Below, one piece after another: positions 17,498 to 27,100 of a stretch of 64,000 nucleotides of DNA. The stretch is from contig PLXY01000008.1 in the NCBI GenBank assembly GCA_003153295.1, positions 1-64,000 on the forward strand, written 5' to 3'. Within the stretch, counting starts at the first letter, position 1. Every line of letters begins with the position of its first letter. The notes under the pieces were generated by a model. It saw only the letters and a program-made list of their open reading frames with translations, did no database searches and was not told where the DNA came from. This stretch comes from Parachlamydiales bacterium. Lineage in GTDB: Bacteria; Chlamydiota; Chlamydiia; Chlamydiales; Rhabdochlamydiaceae. The position numbers and the translations under genes were made by a program.

Positions 17498-18550
17498 ATG
17501 GTAAATCTTTTTGGGAAGCTGGCGGTATGCCTATTCTGTTTAACGGGGCTCAATGCATCTGAGGCAAAACCCCTCATCGTCACCAATAAAGAAATCAAAA
17601 ATAAAGATAACCGCGTCCTGACTTTTAAGTGGGACAAATTTCGGATCGGTTCTGCTGAATATCCTCAAGGACCGACAGGATGCACTGTGATTTCTTTTCC
17701 CGATCGGAATGTTAAAGCTGTAGCTGATCTCAGAGGAAGCGCCACAGGATCTATTTTTACCAATAGTCTGGTCGAGGGGCTTACGGTGCTGGATTGCATC
17801 GTCTTTACCGGAGGATCGCTCTTAGGACTTGAATCGGTCGCAGGGATCAATGCCGATATATTCAAAGACCGCAATTATGCGACAGGCTGGACGACAATAC
17901 CGTATGTTGCAGGCTCAGTGATCTTCGATTGGGTGAATAGGAAAGAACATCTTTATCCTGATATGGCATTAGGATCTGCTGCTTATCGGTCTGCGGAAGC
18001 AGGCAGGTTTATTTTAGGAAAGCATGGGGTGGGAATCAATGCTACAATCGCTAAAGGTTTTGGTCCTGATTATTTACAATCCAGCGGACAAGGCGGAGCT
18101 GTTGAGACTTTTGGAGATGTGAAAATCGCTGCCTTTATTGTCATCAATTCTCTGGGGGCCATCTATGATGAACAAGGAAAGGTTATTCATGGATATTTAG
18201 ACCGCAAAAGCAATCAACAGTTCACTGAAAATGAGTTGCTAAAACAGGTCTATCCGATCAAGCCCAATTCTGTAAAACCTGAACAAAAAGGGAATACAAC
18301 TCTCTCTGTTATCGTTATCAATGTCGATCTAGAGTTAGATGAAATGAGAGAGATTGCACGCCAAGTCCATAATTCTTTTAGTGAAGTGATCCGTCCTTTT
18401 GGAACATCCGAAGATGGAGATACCTTGTATTTTGTTTCTACCAGGGAAATACAAATGGCAGACAAAGATAGGTTTGATGCTATTCCTCGTTTAGGGATGC
18501 TTGCCACGAGAGTTGCCAAAAAAGCCATCTATTCAGCTTTTGATAAGTAA
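17498..18550 (+). CDS. Exported P1-family (DmpA-like) aminopeptidase
   Basis: A 350-aa protein with a signal peptide (about residues 1-23). It matches the P1/S58 family, self-processing N-terminal-nucleophile hydrolases such as L-aminopeptidase/D-esterase DmpA. Visible are GPTGCTVISFP, VFTGGSLLGLESVAG, IPYVAGSVIFDW and a late GNTTLSVIVIN. In this family autocleavage exposes a Ser or Thr at the last motif; here it would fall between Asn266 and Thr267. GAGG four bases upstream supports the ATG at 17498. The role is probably peptide trimming in the periplasm or outside the cell. The gene is monocistronic, converging with algH across a 60-bp palindrome. Confidence 0.85.
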   Translation: MVNLFGKLAVCLFCLTGLNASEAKPLIVTNKEIKNKDNRVLTFKWDKFRIGSAEYPQGPTGCTVISFPDRNVKAVADLRGSATGSIFTNSLVEGLTVLDCIVFTGGSLLGLESVAGINADIFKDRNYATGWTTIPYVAGSVIFDWVNRKEHLYPDMALGSAAYRSAEAGRFILGKHGVGINATIAKGFGPDYLQSSGQGGAVETFGDVKIAAFIVINSLGAIYDEQGKVIHGYLDRKSNQQFTENELLKQVYPIKPNSVKPEQKGNTTLSVIVINVDLELDEMREIARQVHNSFSEVIRPFGTSEDGDTLYFVSTREIQMADKDRFDAIPRLGMLATRVAKKAIYSAFDK

Positions 18551-18570
18551 TTAATAACAAGTCGTTTATA

Positions 18571-18630
18571 AATCTTACCTTGAAATAATGAAAGATTTGG
18601 GCAAATCTTTCCTTATTTCAAGGTAAGATT
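18571..18630. terminator. Near-perfect 60-bp palindrome between convergent genes
   Basis: Arms 18571-18599 and 18602-18630 match at 28 of 29 positions with a 2-base centre. The palindrome fills the gap between the peptidase stop and the algH stop. It could act as a bidirectional terminator for the two converging genes. Its length is well beyond a normal intrinsic terminator and there is no clear T-tract. Confidence 0.7.
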
Positions 18631-19199
18631 TAATTCAGACTTAAGTCATCAGGGATCATCGAGAGAGTGGCGTACTTACCGCCCATTTCACGCAAGATCG
18701 TCTGCCAGAGTTTTTCAGGCGGAGTTTCAAAGACATGCTTAGCTGAAGCAGGACTGATGAACCACATACCGGCCATAAATTCCCGCTCGAGCTGACCTGG
18801 TCCCCAGCCGCAATATCCAAAACAAAGACGGACCGCAGGGCCGCTGGCATCTGACATCGCTTCTTGAAGGAACTGCAGATCGCCTCCTAAAAAGACGCCA
18901 TCACAGAGTTTGAGGGTCAGATCAGGCTGTTGATCGTTGGAGTGAAGGAGCATCATCTGGTTGGGCTGCAGAGGCCCGCCGGCTCGGATTTGAACGCGGG
19001 GATTGGCAATCTCTTTCATATTGATGACTTCTTCGGGGATCTCGACATCGAGGGCTTTATTGACTAAGATCCCGAAAGAGCCTGTCGGACCATGCTCACA
19101 GAGAAGGATCACACCGCGGAAATACATCCCGGCATTGATATCAGGGCTGGCGATGATGAAAGTTCCTTTTCCTACCTGTGCATAAGGCTCTTTGGTCAT
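18630..19199 (-). CDS. algH: YqgE/AlgH family protein (UPF0301)
   Basis: A 189-aa protein with the family hallmarks [21 protein letters not shown] at the N-terminus, [11 protein letters not shown] near residue 42 and [17 protein letters not shown] near residue 125. Members are widespread cytosolic proteins of unclear biochemical role. Length is typical. Its ATG overlaps the stop of the MCE gene by 4 bp (ATGA), so it is the last gene of the mlaE-mlaF-mlaD-algH operon and translationally coupled to it. A functional tie between AlgH and lipid transport is suggested by this position only. Confidence 0.92.
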   Translation of the reverse strand: MTKEPYAQVGKGTFIIASPDINAGMYFRGVILLCEHGPTGSFGILVNKALDVEIPEEVINMKEIANPRVQIRAGGPLQPNQMMLLHSNDQQPDLTLKLCDGVFLGGDLQFLQEAMSDASGPAVRLCFGYCGWGPGQLEREFMAGMWFISPASAKHVFETPPEKLWQTILREMGGKYATLSMIPDDLSLN

Positions 19200-20398
19200 T
19201 CTTTAAGAGCCTCGCTGAGTTGTTCATTGTAGAGATGGAGATTACTGGACATTTCGGTCACTTGTCTCATCAGTTCTGCGAAGTTTTCTTTAAACTTGCC
19301 GTTTTCCAGGACTTGCTTGTCTGGATTATTTTGGGCTTTTTCAATCACCATGGAAAGACGGGCCATCGAGGTATTGATCTGGTCGATTTCTTTTTGGAAG
19401 TAGTTTTTAAAAGAGCTGGGTGTTTGCAGGGCATTGAGCTCTGAGGCTCTTTTTGTTCGTGTCCGCTGCCAGCCTTTGTTCAGATGGAATAAAACCCCGT
19501 AGTGGTTGACATCGTTCATCAGAGTGTCCATTTTACTCATGACAGCTGTCATGCGAAGATATAGATCATCTCCTTGGAAAAGTTTTCCGACGGTACCTTG
19601 TCCTGAAGCGATATTTTGACAAACTTGATCGAGCGAGCCGGAAACGTTTTTTAAGCTCGTGACGGCAGGGCCGAGATTTTCAAAGACGCCGTCTCTTGTC
19701 ATCTGCGCTAAGGCATTGTCCATTTTTTGGGCTGATGTGGTGAGAGCAGCAGTACCTTCTTTCAACTGAGGAATGAGCTGATGTTCATTGACAGCCCGTG
19801 TCACGGTATCGATCTGCGTCATCGCAGATCCAAAAGAAGCAACAGCAACGGTCAGTTTTGATTCATTGTCTTCAAACCAAGTCTTCACGAGGTCGACGGT
19901 ATCGTTGAGTTTTTCTCCGATATCGGAAAGACGGTTAAAGGTATTTTCGAGAGGATCGACGGAGTCGGCATACACGGGTGTTTTATCCGAGATCATTTCA
20001 GGGGTCGTTCCTTTGGGAGGTGTTCGCGGAGTGATGGCAATCGATCTTTCACCCAGGAGTCCTGATGTCTGCATCGTGATTTGATCGGTGCTGTAAACAT
20101 GAACTTTAGAGTCGATTTTCAAAGTTAATTGATAGAAATAAAGACGTCCGAGTTCATCGCTGGGCTGAGTTTCCCGCGCATGAGAGATTTCATTGACCGC
20201 TGTGACAACACCGACAGCTTTACCGGCAAAAAGTACTCTCGTGCCGACATTGATTTTATTAATGTTGGAAAACCGGAGATAGACGATCTGTTTTTCATCG
20301 CCGACAGAAGGGCGTAGGAATAGGACGAGGCCGGCAAAGATGGCAAGCCCTCCCAACAGAAAGAGTCCAATTAAAAAATTTTTTATAGAATTATTCAT
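19196..20398 (-). CDS. mlaD: MlaD-like MCE-domain lipid-transport protein
   Basis: A 400-aa protein. An N-terminal membrane helix (about residues 8-30) is followed by one MCE domain ([25 protein letters not shown] at about 39-64, ending near residue 125 with [11 protein letters not shown]). The rest is a long helical, coiled-coil region. MCE proteins form periplasmic hexameric rings that carry phospholipids between membranes, together with an MlaE permease and MlaF ATPase, both encoded just upstream with 4-bp overlaps. The C-terminal extension is longer than in E. coli MlaD (183 aa) and resembles chloroplast/actinobacterial-type MCE proteins with helical tails. Confidence 0.9.
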   Translation of the reverse strand: MNNSIKNFLIGLFLLGGLAIFAGLVLFLRPSVGDEKQIVYLRFSNINKINVGTRVLFAGKAVGVVTAVNEISHARETQPSDELGRLYFYQLTLKIDSKVHVYSTDQITMQTSGLLGERSIAITPRTPPKGTTPEMISDKTPVYADSVDPLENTFNRLSDIGEKLNDTVDLVKTWFEDNESKLTVAVASFGSAMTQIDTVTRAVNEHQLIPQLKEGTAALTTSAQKMDNALAQMTRDGVFENLGPAVTSLKNVSGSLDQVCQNIASGQGTVGKLFQGDDLYLRMTAVMSKMDTLMNDVNHYGVLFHLNKGWQRTRTKRASELNALQTPSSFKNYFQKEIDQINTSMARLSMVIEKAQNNPDKQVLENGKFKENFAELMRQVTEMSSNLHLYNEQLSEALKE

Positions 20399-21156
20399 AG
20401 TTTACGAGGACCTTCGGTAATAGTCTTCCTTAAGAATTCAATTATAGGATTGTCGATTTTCATGAAAGCTTCAGGTGCAGCAATATGCACAATTTTTCCT
20501 TCATCCAGGAGGGCCAGACGGTCGGCCACATGGAGAGCTGAGAGGATATCATGAGTAACAACAATGCTGGTAGCTTTAAGCTCGTGCTGGGTCTTGACGA
20601 TCAGCTCATTGATCTGCATGGCTGTAATAGGATCTAAGCCTGTTGTCGGTTCATCATAGAGTATAATCGAGGGTCGGTAGACGATCAAACGGGCTAGAGC
20701 CGCTCTTTTACGCATACCGCCAGAGAGTTCGGAGGGCATTTTATTTTCCGTTCCTGCAAGGCCGACCATATCTAAAGCATGAGCAACTTTTTCTTTAATC
20801 TCTTCGTCGGTAAATTTTTTATGATTAGCCATGTCTCCATGCTGGTCCAGGAAGAACCCGGTATTTTCTTCGACACTCATGGAGTCGAATAAAGCGGCTC
20901 CCTGAAAGAGCATTCCCATGTTGATGACTGCCTTATAAAGAGCAGGCCCCGAAAGATCAGAAATCCGGTTTTCACCGATGTCGATCGTCCCTTCATCTGG
21001 CTTGGTAATCCCGATAATATGTTTTAAAAGAACGCTTTTTCCCATGCCCGAGCGGCCCAAAATAACCAGAGTCTCGCCTTTTTCGACGTCGAGATTCAGC
21101 CCATCGAGGACTTTGAACTTCTTAAAGCTTTTTTTCAGGTTGCGAATGGTAATCAT
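20395..21156 (-). CDS. mlaF: MlaF-like ABC transporter ATPase
   Basis: A 253-aa ATPase subunit of the Mla lipid transporter. It has Walker A GRSGMGKSVLLKHI near residue 34, Q-loop MLFQGAALFDSMSV, the ABC signature LSGGMRKRAALARL near residue 143, Walker B IILYDEPTTGLDP and the switch His in VVTHD. The GxxxFDSMTV-like sequence after the Q-loop is characteristic of MlaF rather than general ABC ATPases. It overlaps mlaE upstream and mlaD downstream by 4 bp each. All catalytic residues are present, so it should be active. Confidence 0.95.
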   Translation of the reverse strand: MITIRNLKKSFKKFKVLDGLNLDVEKGETLVILGRSGMGKSVLLKHIIGITKPDEGTIDIGENRISDLSGPALYKAVINMGMLFQGAALFDSMSVEENTGFFLDQHGDMANHKKFTDEEIKEKVAHALDMVGLAGTENKMPSELSGGMRKRAALARLIVYRPSIILYDEPTTGLDPITAMQINELIVKTQHELKATSIVVTHDILSALHVADRLALLDEGKIVHIAAPEAFMKIDNPIIEFLRKTITEGPRKL

Positions 21157-21968
21157 AATAGCTTCTTAAGTTGGGTCCTGAAGATGTTCATGGCCAGCGT
21201 CAGGAAGAAATTCGTAAAGAGAATGCAGCAATACGACATGACCACGCTATTGGTCGTTGCTCGCCCCACTCCCGCAGCGCCTCCGGAGGTCTTCATCCCT
21301 TTATAGCAGGCGACCGTCATAATAATGGTTCCAAAAACGAAGGCCTTCACAATCCCGGTCGCGAGGTCAAACATCGTGATATGCAGCGGCATGGGATCAA
21401 AATACGCGGTTGGCGACATCCCAAAGAAAAAGACAGCGATGACATATCCACCCATGATCCCCATGAGCATGCTGAAGATCGTGAGCAAGGGCATCATAAA
21501 AGCACCGGCTAAAACCCGAGGTGCAATTAAATATCGGTTAGGGTTGACAGCCATGGTTTCCAAAGCATCCACCTGCTCTGTAACGCGCATGGTGCCAAGC
21601 TCTGCGCACATCGCAGCGCCGACACGGCCTGTGACCATGAAAGCGGTCAAAACCGGTCCTAACTCCGTGATCATCGCTTTGGCTACCAAAAGCCCAGTGA
21701 TGCTCGTCAATCCTTTATCGGCCAGCTGATAGAAAGACTGAGCTGCCAAAACTAGACCTGTAAATAATCCTGTAATTGCCACTACCGGAAGTGAGGAGAC
21801 CCCGACATCGTAGAGTTGTCTTAAAAGAAGATATAAGGCTGGCGGTTTTTTAATAGCAGCTTTGAGGACATTTCCAAAAAGGGTAGCGTATTCTCCCATC
21901 CCTTCGATGAACCTCAGCCGATCCCTCAGCCAGACGCTCAATTGTAATTCTTCTTTCTCAGATTCCAT
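21153..21968 (-). CDS. mlaE: MlaE-like permease
   Basis: A 271-aa integral membrane protein of the MlaE (formerly DUF140) family. The diagnostic stretch VAKAMITELGPVLTAFMVTGRVGAAMCAELGTMRVTEQVDALETMAVNP is easily recognised around residues 90-140 (shown in parts: ELGPVLTAFMVTGRVGAA and MRVTEQVDALETM). It is the first gene of the operon mlaE-mlaF-mlaD-algH. The complex moves phospholipids between inner and outer membrane. No MlaB (STAS) or MlaC gene is next to it, as in plastid TGD and other minimal systems. A palindromic repeat lies just upstream (22027-22161). Confidence 0.94.
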   Translation of the reverse strand: MESEKEELQLSVWLRDRLRFIEGMGEYATLFGNVLKAAIKKPPALYLLLRQLYDVGVSSLPVVAITGLFTGLVLAAQSFYQLADKGLTSITGLLVAKAMITELGPVLTAFMVTGRVGAAMCAELGTMRVTEQVDALETMAVNPNRYLIAPRVLAGAFMMPLLTIFSMLMGIMGGYVIAVFFFGMSPTAYFDPMPLHITMFDLATGIVKAFVFGTIIMTVACYKGMKTSGGAAGVGRATTNSVVMSYCCILFTNFFLTLAMNIFRTQLKKLL

Positions 21969-22026
21969 ATATTAATTTTTTTGTGTTCTTTTGCCCATCA
22001 TACCTGCTTTCCGATTTTTCTGGGGA

Positions 22027-22161
22027 ATGAACCTATCCCATTAAACTCTTTCCATGAGCTTTCCGACAATTTTCAACTCTAAACCAAATTATTGACTATG
22101 GCTTAATTAGAAAATAGTGGTCATAGTCAATAAGTCCATGCTCTGAGTGGGATAGGTTCAT
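22027..22161. repeat. Palindromic dispersed repeat, copy 2
   Basis: It has the same 13-bp terminal inverted repeats as at 8500-8588: ATGAACCTATCCC (22027-22039) and GGGATAGGTTCAT (22149-22161). Inside is a second perfect inverted repeat, ATTGACTATG (22091-22100) and CATAGTCAAT (22122-22131). It is 135 bp long and non-coding. It lies between the mlaE start and the terminator of the upstream operon. Confidence 0.78.
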
Positions 22162-22170
22162 GAAATAAAA

Positions 22171-22192
22171 AAGCCGCAGGAAACTGCGGCTT
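22171..22192 (-). terminator. Intrinsic terminator of the three-gene translocator-like operon
   Basis: AAGCCGCAG and CTGCGGCTT form a perfect 9-bp stem with a 4-base loop. Read on the minus strand, it is followed by a run of T. It lies 28 bases past the stop at 22220. Confidence 0.88.
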
Positions 22193-22219
22193 TGAGTGAT
22201 TAAGAATAAAACTAAAATC

Positions 22220-22696
22220 TTAACGTTTTGCGTCTGCAATAAGTTGTTGATGCTTCTGCATCGCAGTTTCTAAACCTTGTAAAAAGACTGTATAAGCTTG
22301 GATTCCCGAAGCCACTTCTGAAGACATGTTATCTATTTGTTTGTGCAACGTTTGATGATCATAGATTGCAGCATCAGCCCGCCCTTTAAGGACTTCACTG
22401 AATTTGGAACTTATTTGAAAACTGGTTAAGGGGTCTGTTTTGGAAAATTTAAGAAGCCAATCATTCGCAAAAATAGGGGTGAGAGCCATACCAGCCAAAG
22501 GAGCGGCTAATCCAGCTAGAGGAATCCAGGTTTGATAAGCCATTCCCAATTGATGAGTACTTTTTTGGGCAGCAAAACATCGTTTAGATTTTTCGATAAG
22601 GGTATCGAGAAGATCATAAGAAGCAGGTCTGAGAGTCGAAACGGATCTTCGAACATCTAAAATTAGATTTTCAAATTCTCGTGCTACACGTGTCAT
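22220..22696 (-). CDS. Small helical protein with hydrophobic hairpin, translocator-like
   Basis: A 158-aa protein with AGGAG six bases before its ATG. Helical N-terminus, one Ala/Gly/Pro-rich hydrophobic stretch at about residues 56-77 (TWIPLAGLAAPLAGMALTPIF), then a long amphipathic helix to the end. It is the third gene of a leftward operon with 22706-23506 and 23512-24090 and is followed by a strong terminator. The size and order of the three proteins resemble the filament/translocator/translocator sets of SPI-2 and LEE type III systems. I see no direct sequence match, so the function stays open; an inclusion membrane protein is the alternative. Confidence 0.72.
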   Translation of the reverse strand: MTRVAREFENLILDVRRSVSTLRPASYDLLDTLIEKSKRCFAAQKSTHQLGMAYQTWIPLAGLAAPLAGMALTPIFANDWLLKFSKTDPLTSFQISSKFSEVLKGRADAAIYDHQTLHKQIDNMSSEVASGIQAYTVFLQGLETAMQKHQQLIADAKR

Positions 22697-22705
22697 AAGT
22701 TTCTC

Positions 22706-23506
22706 CTAATTCGCCATCATGGCGGAATTTATTCTTGTTATGTTTAGTAATGTTTTTTTCAGTGTTGAGGTAACACTATTAAATCTCTCTCCAAGATATT
22801 CATTACGCAAAGTAATGGGTTGAATTTTCTTGGTCGCAATATTTGTTTGACTTTGCACATCTAAAAGCCTGAAATCTGCCTGTCCTTTTTTATAGGTAGT
22901 ATAAACAGAACCTACTTGAAGAGCCAAATTAATATAGGAAAGGATTTGGTTGATTTGGGTCATCCAAGTTTTGTGCTCGATGGGTAAGTTAAGCATAGTG
23001 TAAGCACTGTAAATATTCGTAAATATCGTGATCGCAATCGGAACTAATTTAATCCCAGCTTCCAGGGTGGAATTTCCCATCGATCCTATTTTAGCCAGTG
23101 CTGACCATCCACCCAAATGTTCCATTAAAATATTCGCTAGAGATACGGCTCCTACGCCTACAAATTTTTTTCCTTGTTCCTCTCCACTCGCTACTAAATA
23201 AGCACCTCCGATGATGGAGGCGGCTGCGCTTCCCAAAGAATAGATCAGTTGCTGATGAGACCAAGCATTTTGATTATTGGCCGCTTCTATCGATTGTTTA
23301 ACGGCGTCTAATTCTTCGATAACGAGTCTATCAAGATCAGATTTAAGACCTTTTAAGGGTATTAGGTTTAAATGTGTGGTTTTATCTCCCACTTTTTTAA
23401 TCTCTTCCCGCAATCCAAATAATTCAGCCTGTATCGATCCAACAGGAAGCGAAGAAACTCCTGTTGGAACAACATATTCAGCAGAATTTGCGGTGCTTAC
23501 GCTCAT
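22706..23506 (-). CDS. Helical protein with hydrophobic segments, translocator-like
   Basis: A 266-aa protein without signal peptide. A polar N-terminus is followed by an amphipathic coiled coil (about residues 25-80), three hydrophobic stretches (about 89-107, 115-131 and 152-173), and another coiled region to the end (about 180-266). Pore-forming type III translocators (SseC, YopB, EspD) have this coiled-coil/hydrophobic/coiled-coil plan and no signal peptide. It lies 5 bp from the upstream gene and 9 bp from the downstream one, in the same operon. Alternatives are an Inc-type inclusion membrane protein or an ordinary membrane protein. Confidence 0.72.
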   Translation of the reverse strand: MSVSTANSAEYVVPTGVSSLPVGSIQAELFGLREEIKKVGDKTTHLNLIPLKGLKSDLDRLVIEELDAVKQSIEAANNQNAWSHQQLIYSLGSAAASIIGGAYLVASGEEQGKKFVGVGAVSLANILMEHLGGWSALAKIGSMGNSTLEAGIKLVPIAITIFTNIYSAYTMLNLPIEHKTWMTQINQILSYINLALQVGSVYTTYKKGQADFRLLDVQSQTNIATKKIQPITLRNEYLGERFNSVTSTLKKTLLNITRINSAMMAN

Positions 23507-23511
23507 ACGGT

Positions 23512-24090
23512 TTAGCCTGCTCTTGCACGCTGGTTCATTCGATCAATGGCGTCATTCAGACTTTTCAACATCTCTTTCCAAATGGGGACTAATTCATGCC
23601 AATCTTCAAACTTGCGGTTAATCTGCACAGCCATGTCATTGATATCATTCGTAATTCTATCGCTTCTACGAGTGAAAACAACGCACAGTTTTTCCGCTTC
23701 ATCGCGAGTCCAGCTGGTTCGGCTTAAATACTCATGAGGAAAAATTTCTTTCATTTTTTCAACGAGTTGGCTCTCTTGTGCTAAGTTAACGTCTTTATTG
23801 CGGGGATTCGAGAGTTGATTGCCGACATGTTCAACAAAAGTTGTGATCGTGTGTAATCGATCTTTTAATTTTGCAAGCTCGCCGTTTTGAACATGGATCT
23901 CATTTTTTTTGGCGCCTTCAATTTTTAACATTGCATTGACAAGTAATAAACGGATATTGACTTCTTCATGATGTTTTTGTTCTACAACAGCTAAATGCTC
24001 TGGAAGCTGTTCAGAGTCAGTATTATTGCTATTGATAGCATCGAAAGATGTTGCAGGCTCAAGATTTTTTGATAAAGCGTCTATTGACAT
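23512..24090 (-). CDS. Soluble alpha-helical protein, filament-subunit-like
   Basis: A 192-aa protein and first gene of the three-gene operon, with AGGAG five bases before its ATG. It has an acidic polar N-terminus, then almost continuous helix with heptad patterns at about residues 60-95 and 145-190 and no hydrophobic segment. Needle-extension filament proteins such as EspA (192 aa) and SseB (196 aa) have that size and long coiled-coil ends. I see no sequence identity that proves homology. It starts 55 bp after the tamB stop on the same strand, so read-through from tamB is possible. Confidence 0.72.
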   Translation of the reverse strand: MSIDALSKNLEPATSFDAINSNNTDSEQLPEHLAVVEQKHHEEVNIRLLLVNAMLKIEGAKKNEIHVQNGELAKLKDRLHTITTFVEHVGNQLSNPRNKDVNLAQESQLVEKMKEIFPHEYLSRTSWTRDEAEKLCVVFTRRSDRITNDINDMAVQINRKFEDWHELVPIWKEMLKSLNDAIDRMNQRARAG

Positions 24091-24145
24091 GGTGTCTCCT
24101 AAATTTTATTGCTATTAGCATAACATTAAATAGGAGTTTTTGGAA

Positions 24146-27100
24146 TTAGTAATTTTTATTCCATTTAAATATATATTTACCTTGATCATTGAAGTGGGTC
24201 TCGGCTTGAAGGACAAACCCTCCTTTGAGCTCGACTTCGACGATAACATGACTTTGCTCAGTGCTTTGGGATAAAGTAATCATTACACCTTCGGTGAGAT
24301 ATTTGCCGATTTGAACAGAGACTTTTCCTGTCTCTTCATTGGAGGAAATCCCCAGTCGGTCAATTCCGAGGTTTTTATGGATGGTTTCTAGAAGATTAGG
24401 GCCTGAACCTCCTGAAAGACTAATAATTGTATAGGCAAGTTGGCCTGCTTGGGAGGCTGTGAGTTCGGTAACGTCTTTATTAAAGAGGATACGGGCCAGG
24501 ATGGAACTCGTGGAGAGGGGAGGGTTCGATTGGAACTGCAATTGGGGTGAACGGAAAGAACCCCGGAATGTCACGGTGACATTGAGTTCGTTAAGGTCTA
24601 AGTTACTGGTGAGGTTGATGAAGCTTTCCCCCCCTTTAAAAGAGACTTCACCCTCAGTGATTTTGAAATCTTTACCTGAGAAAGAAAATTTTCCTTTATT
24701 AACCTTGAGGCTGCCGTCGGTGGTGACGTTGAGGTTTTCTCCTGTCAAATGAAGATCACCCGTCAGTTCAGCATCGATGCCATGCCCTGTCAAATGAATA
24801 TTTTTGTCCCCTTGGATTTGAAGGTCATAATGGAAGGGATAAGGAGGCGTTGATTGGACAGGCGGGATATACGATTCAGGCTGGTTAATAAAGGTGACTG
24901 GAAGAGTCGGTATTTCACTGGGAAGCTGATCGGGGATTTGTATCTGAGCTTCATCGATGGTAAGCGAGCCTGTCACAAGAGCTTCTCTTAAATTTCCATC
25001 AATGGTGAAGGGTCCACTGCACGCGGCTGCGAGCCAGTCAAAATGGACAACATTGAAATGAGAAATATGTCCATCGATTGAAAAAGGAAGAGTGGGTTTG
25101 AGTTGAAAAATCGCAGTTGCAGAGGCTGTCCCTTGACCTTCATCTGTCAAATCGATGTGTTGCAGATCGACAGTAGTTCCGTTCGCAGTTGCCTGGATCT
25201 GGGCATTATTTAATGAGATACCGATAAAATAGTTTTGATAGAACCCATTTTGGATAGAAAGAGGTCCAAAGAGGACAGGTTTATCTAAAGTGCCGCTGCA
25301 GACCAACCGGGAGGAAAGGAAACCCCCGAAACGCTGGGTGCCGATATTGATGAAGTCAAAGAGCTGCTCAATATGCCCTTCGACAGTGCATTGTCCAGCA
25401 AAGTTCTTTTTAGGGTCGATATGGAGTTGGAACGGATAGACTTGATAGGAAAGAGGGACTGTTGCGGAGAGTTCGATAAATTGCTCTCCGGTCGCGACAA
25501 TATGGGAGTGCAATTGCATGACGTCGTGGTTTAGGTTGGCTTGTAAGGAGGCCTTAGTCTGGATCGGAGTGGTGACGCCCGCAGGAAAAATATCGGCATG
25601 CTCCAAAAGGAGATTAAGATGGCCCACGAGATCGTTATTGGTTCCTTGCAGCTCCACATCAATCGAAGAGAGTCCTTGAAGTGAGAGTCGAGGAGAGAGA
25701 AGCGTAAGAAAATCAAGGGGGAAATGTTGTGCTTGCACATCGATGATCGAGGTCTGCGGATTGACTTGGAAGGAAGAATGGATATAGCCTTCATCAATTT
25801 TTAAATGGAAATCAGACAGAGCCACTGCATCTTTTTGGAATAAAAGGATGAAAGGTCTTTGCAGAACGAGGTTTTTCTGAACCAGATTGCCCTGTAAAGA
25901 GTCGCAATGGAATTTGAACTGATCAGGAGTATAAGAAAAATGTCCCTGAGAAGCGATGTTGAAAGGGTATTTCCATTCTCCTTGGGTCTTTATGCTGTAG
26001 CTCCAATCGGTAGAATTCCAAGCCATGGAATAATTTCCTGAAGAGAGGAAGATGTCGGCAAGATACGATTTTTGTATCTCGAAATCGAGCTTTCCTTTGA
26101 TTTGATGAAAAATGTCAGTGGCAAAAAGATCGAGAACAACTTGATCGGAAATAAATTTTCCGGCTTTGAAAGATTTAGCAATGGCGTGACAGCGGGTGTC
26201 ATTTTCTTGAAAATCAATTTTTCCGCCCATTTGACCGGCAAGAGGAAAAGGGGAAAGAGCCGTGAAAAGTTCTAAATTGCCGATTTGAAAAGCAAGTCCG
26301 CCAGAAAGATTTGTCATCGAGGGGACATCGACGGCCAAATCACCCACAATCGAAGCAGAGGGGGCCAGCAAAGAAAAATTGCTGAGTTCTAAACGTTTGT
26401 TTTGAAACTTGAAAAGACCACTTCCCTTAAATTCTAAAATTTCATGGGAAGCATGAGCGGCAGAAGTATTCCATGAGCCATTCCATCCATTGGAGTCTCG
26501 CTCGGCTTGAAGAGTCAAACGGGCAGTATTAAAAGAGGCTTTCCGGATATCCAATTTTTCAGCTTTCATACTGATGCGGCATTCTCTTTCATTGCAGCGG
26601 ATATCTCCTTTAACGCCTCCTCCCAGATAAGGAACTAGGCGGGAGAGATGGGGGAGTGAAAAAGTGCATTCGATATTTTTAGGCAACAACTGATTGTCGA
26701 ACTGGGTTTTTCCTTTGATGCTGAGCATATCGGTATTGAAAACGAGCGAGGAGAGGCTGAAAGAACGGTCGGAAAAAAGAGAGTAATCAGTGGTTAAGGT
26801 CAGATGTTCTTGGGCTTGCCACTCTGGGAGATTAAGCTGAAGGATCTCTAAATTTAACTGGCCATTGATGGGATTTAGCAAGACAGGATTGTGAGGAGTG
26901 AGAAGAATATTTTTCCAAACTTTCCAAGGACCTGCGCACTGTGTTTTTAAATGGAAAGAGTTTGCAAAAGGGATGTCTGTAAAAGGAGCAAAGGCTTTTT
27001 CTGATTTAACATCCAGATCTAGGTCGGCAGCGACTTGATCCGTTTTTTTATTTCCTTGAAGAAAGAGTGTACAATCGAGATCAGCAGAATACAGTTTAGC

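Noticed and set aside
17498-18550. Inactive P1 peptidase because GLGSAS-like Ser is missing
   Set aside because: The self-cleavage nucleophile in this family lies later, before the L-x-V-I-V strand; Asn266-Thr267 there is intact.
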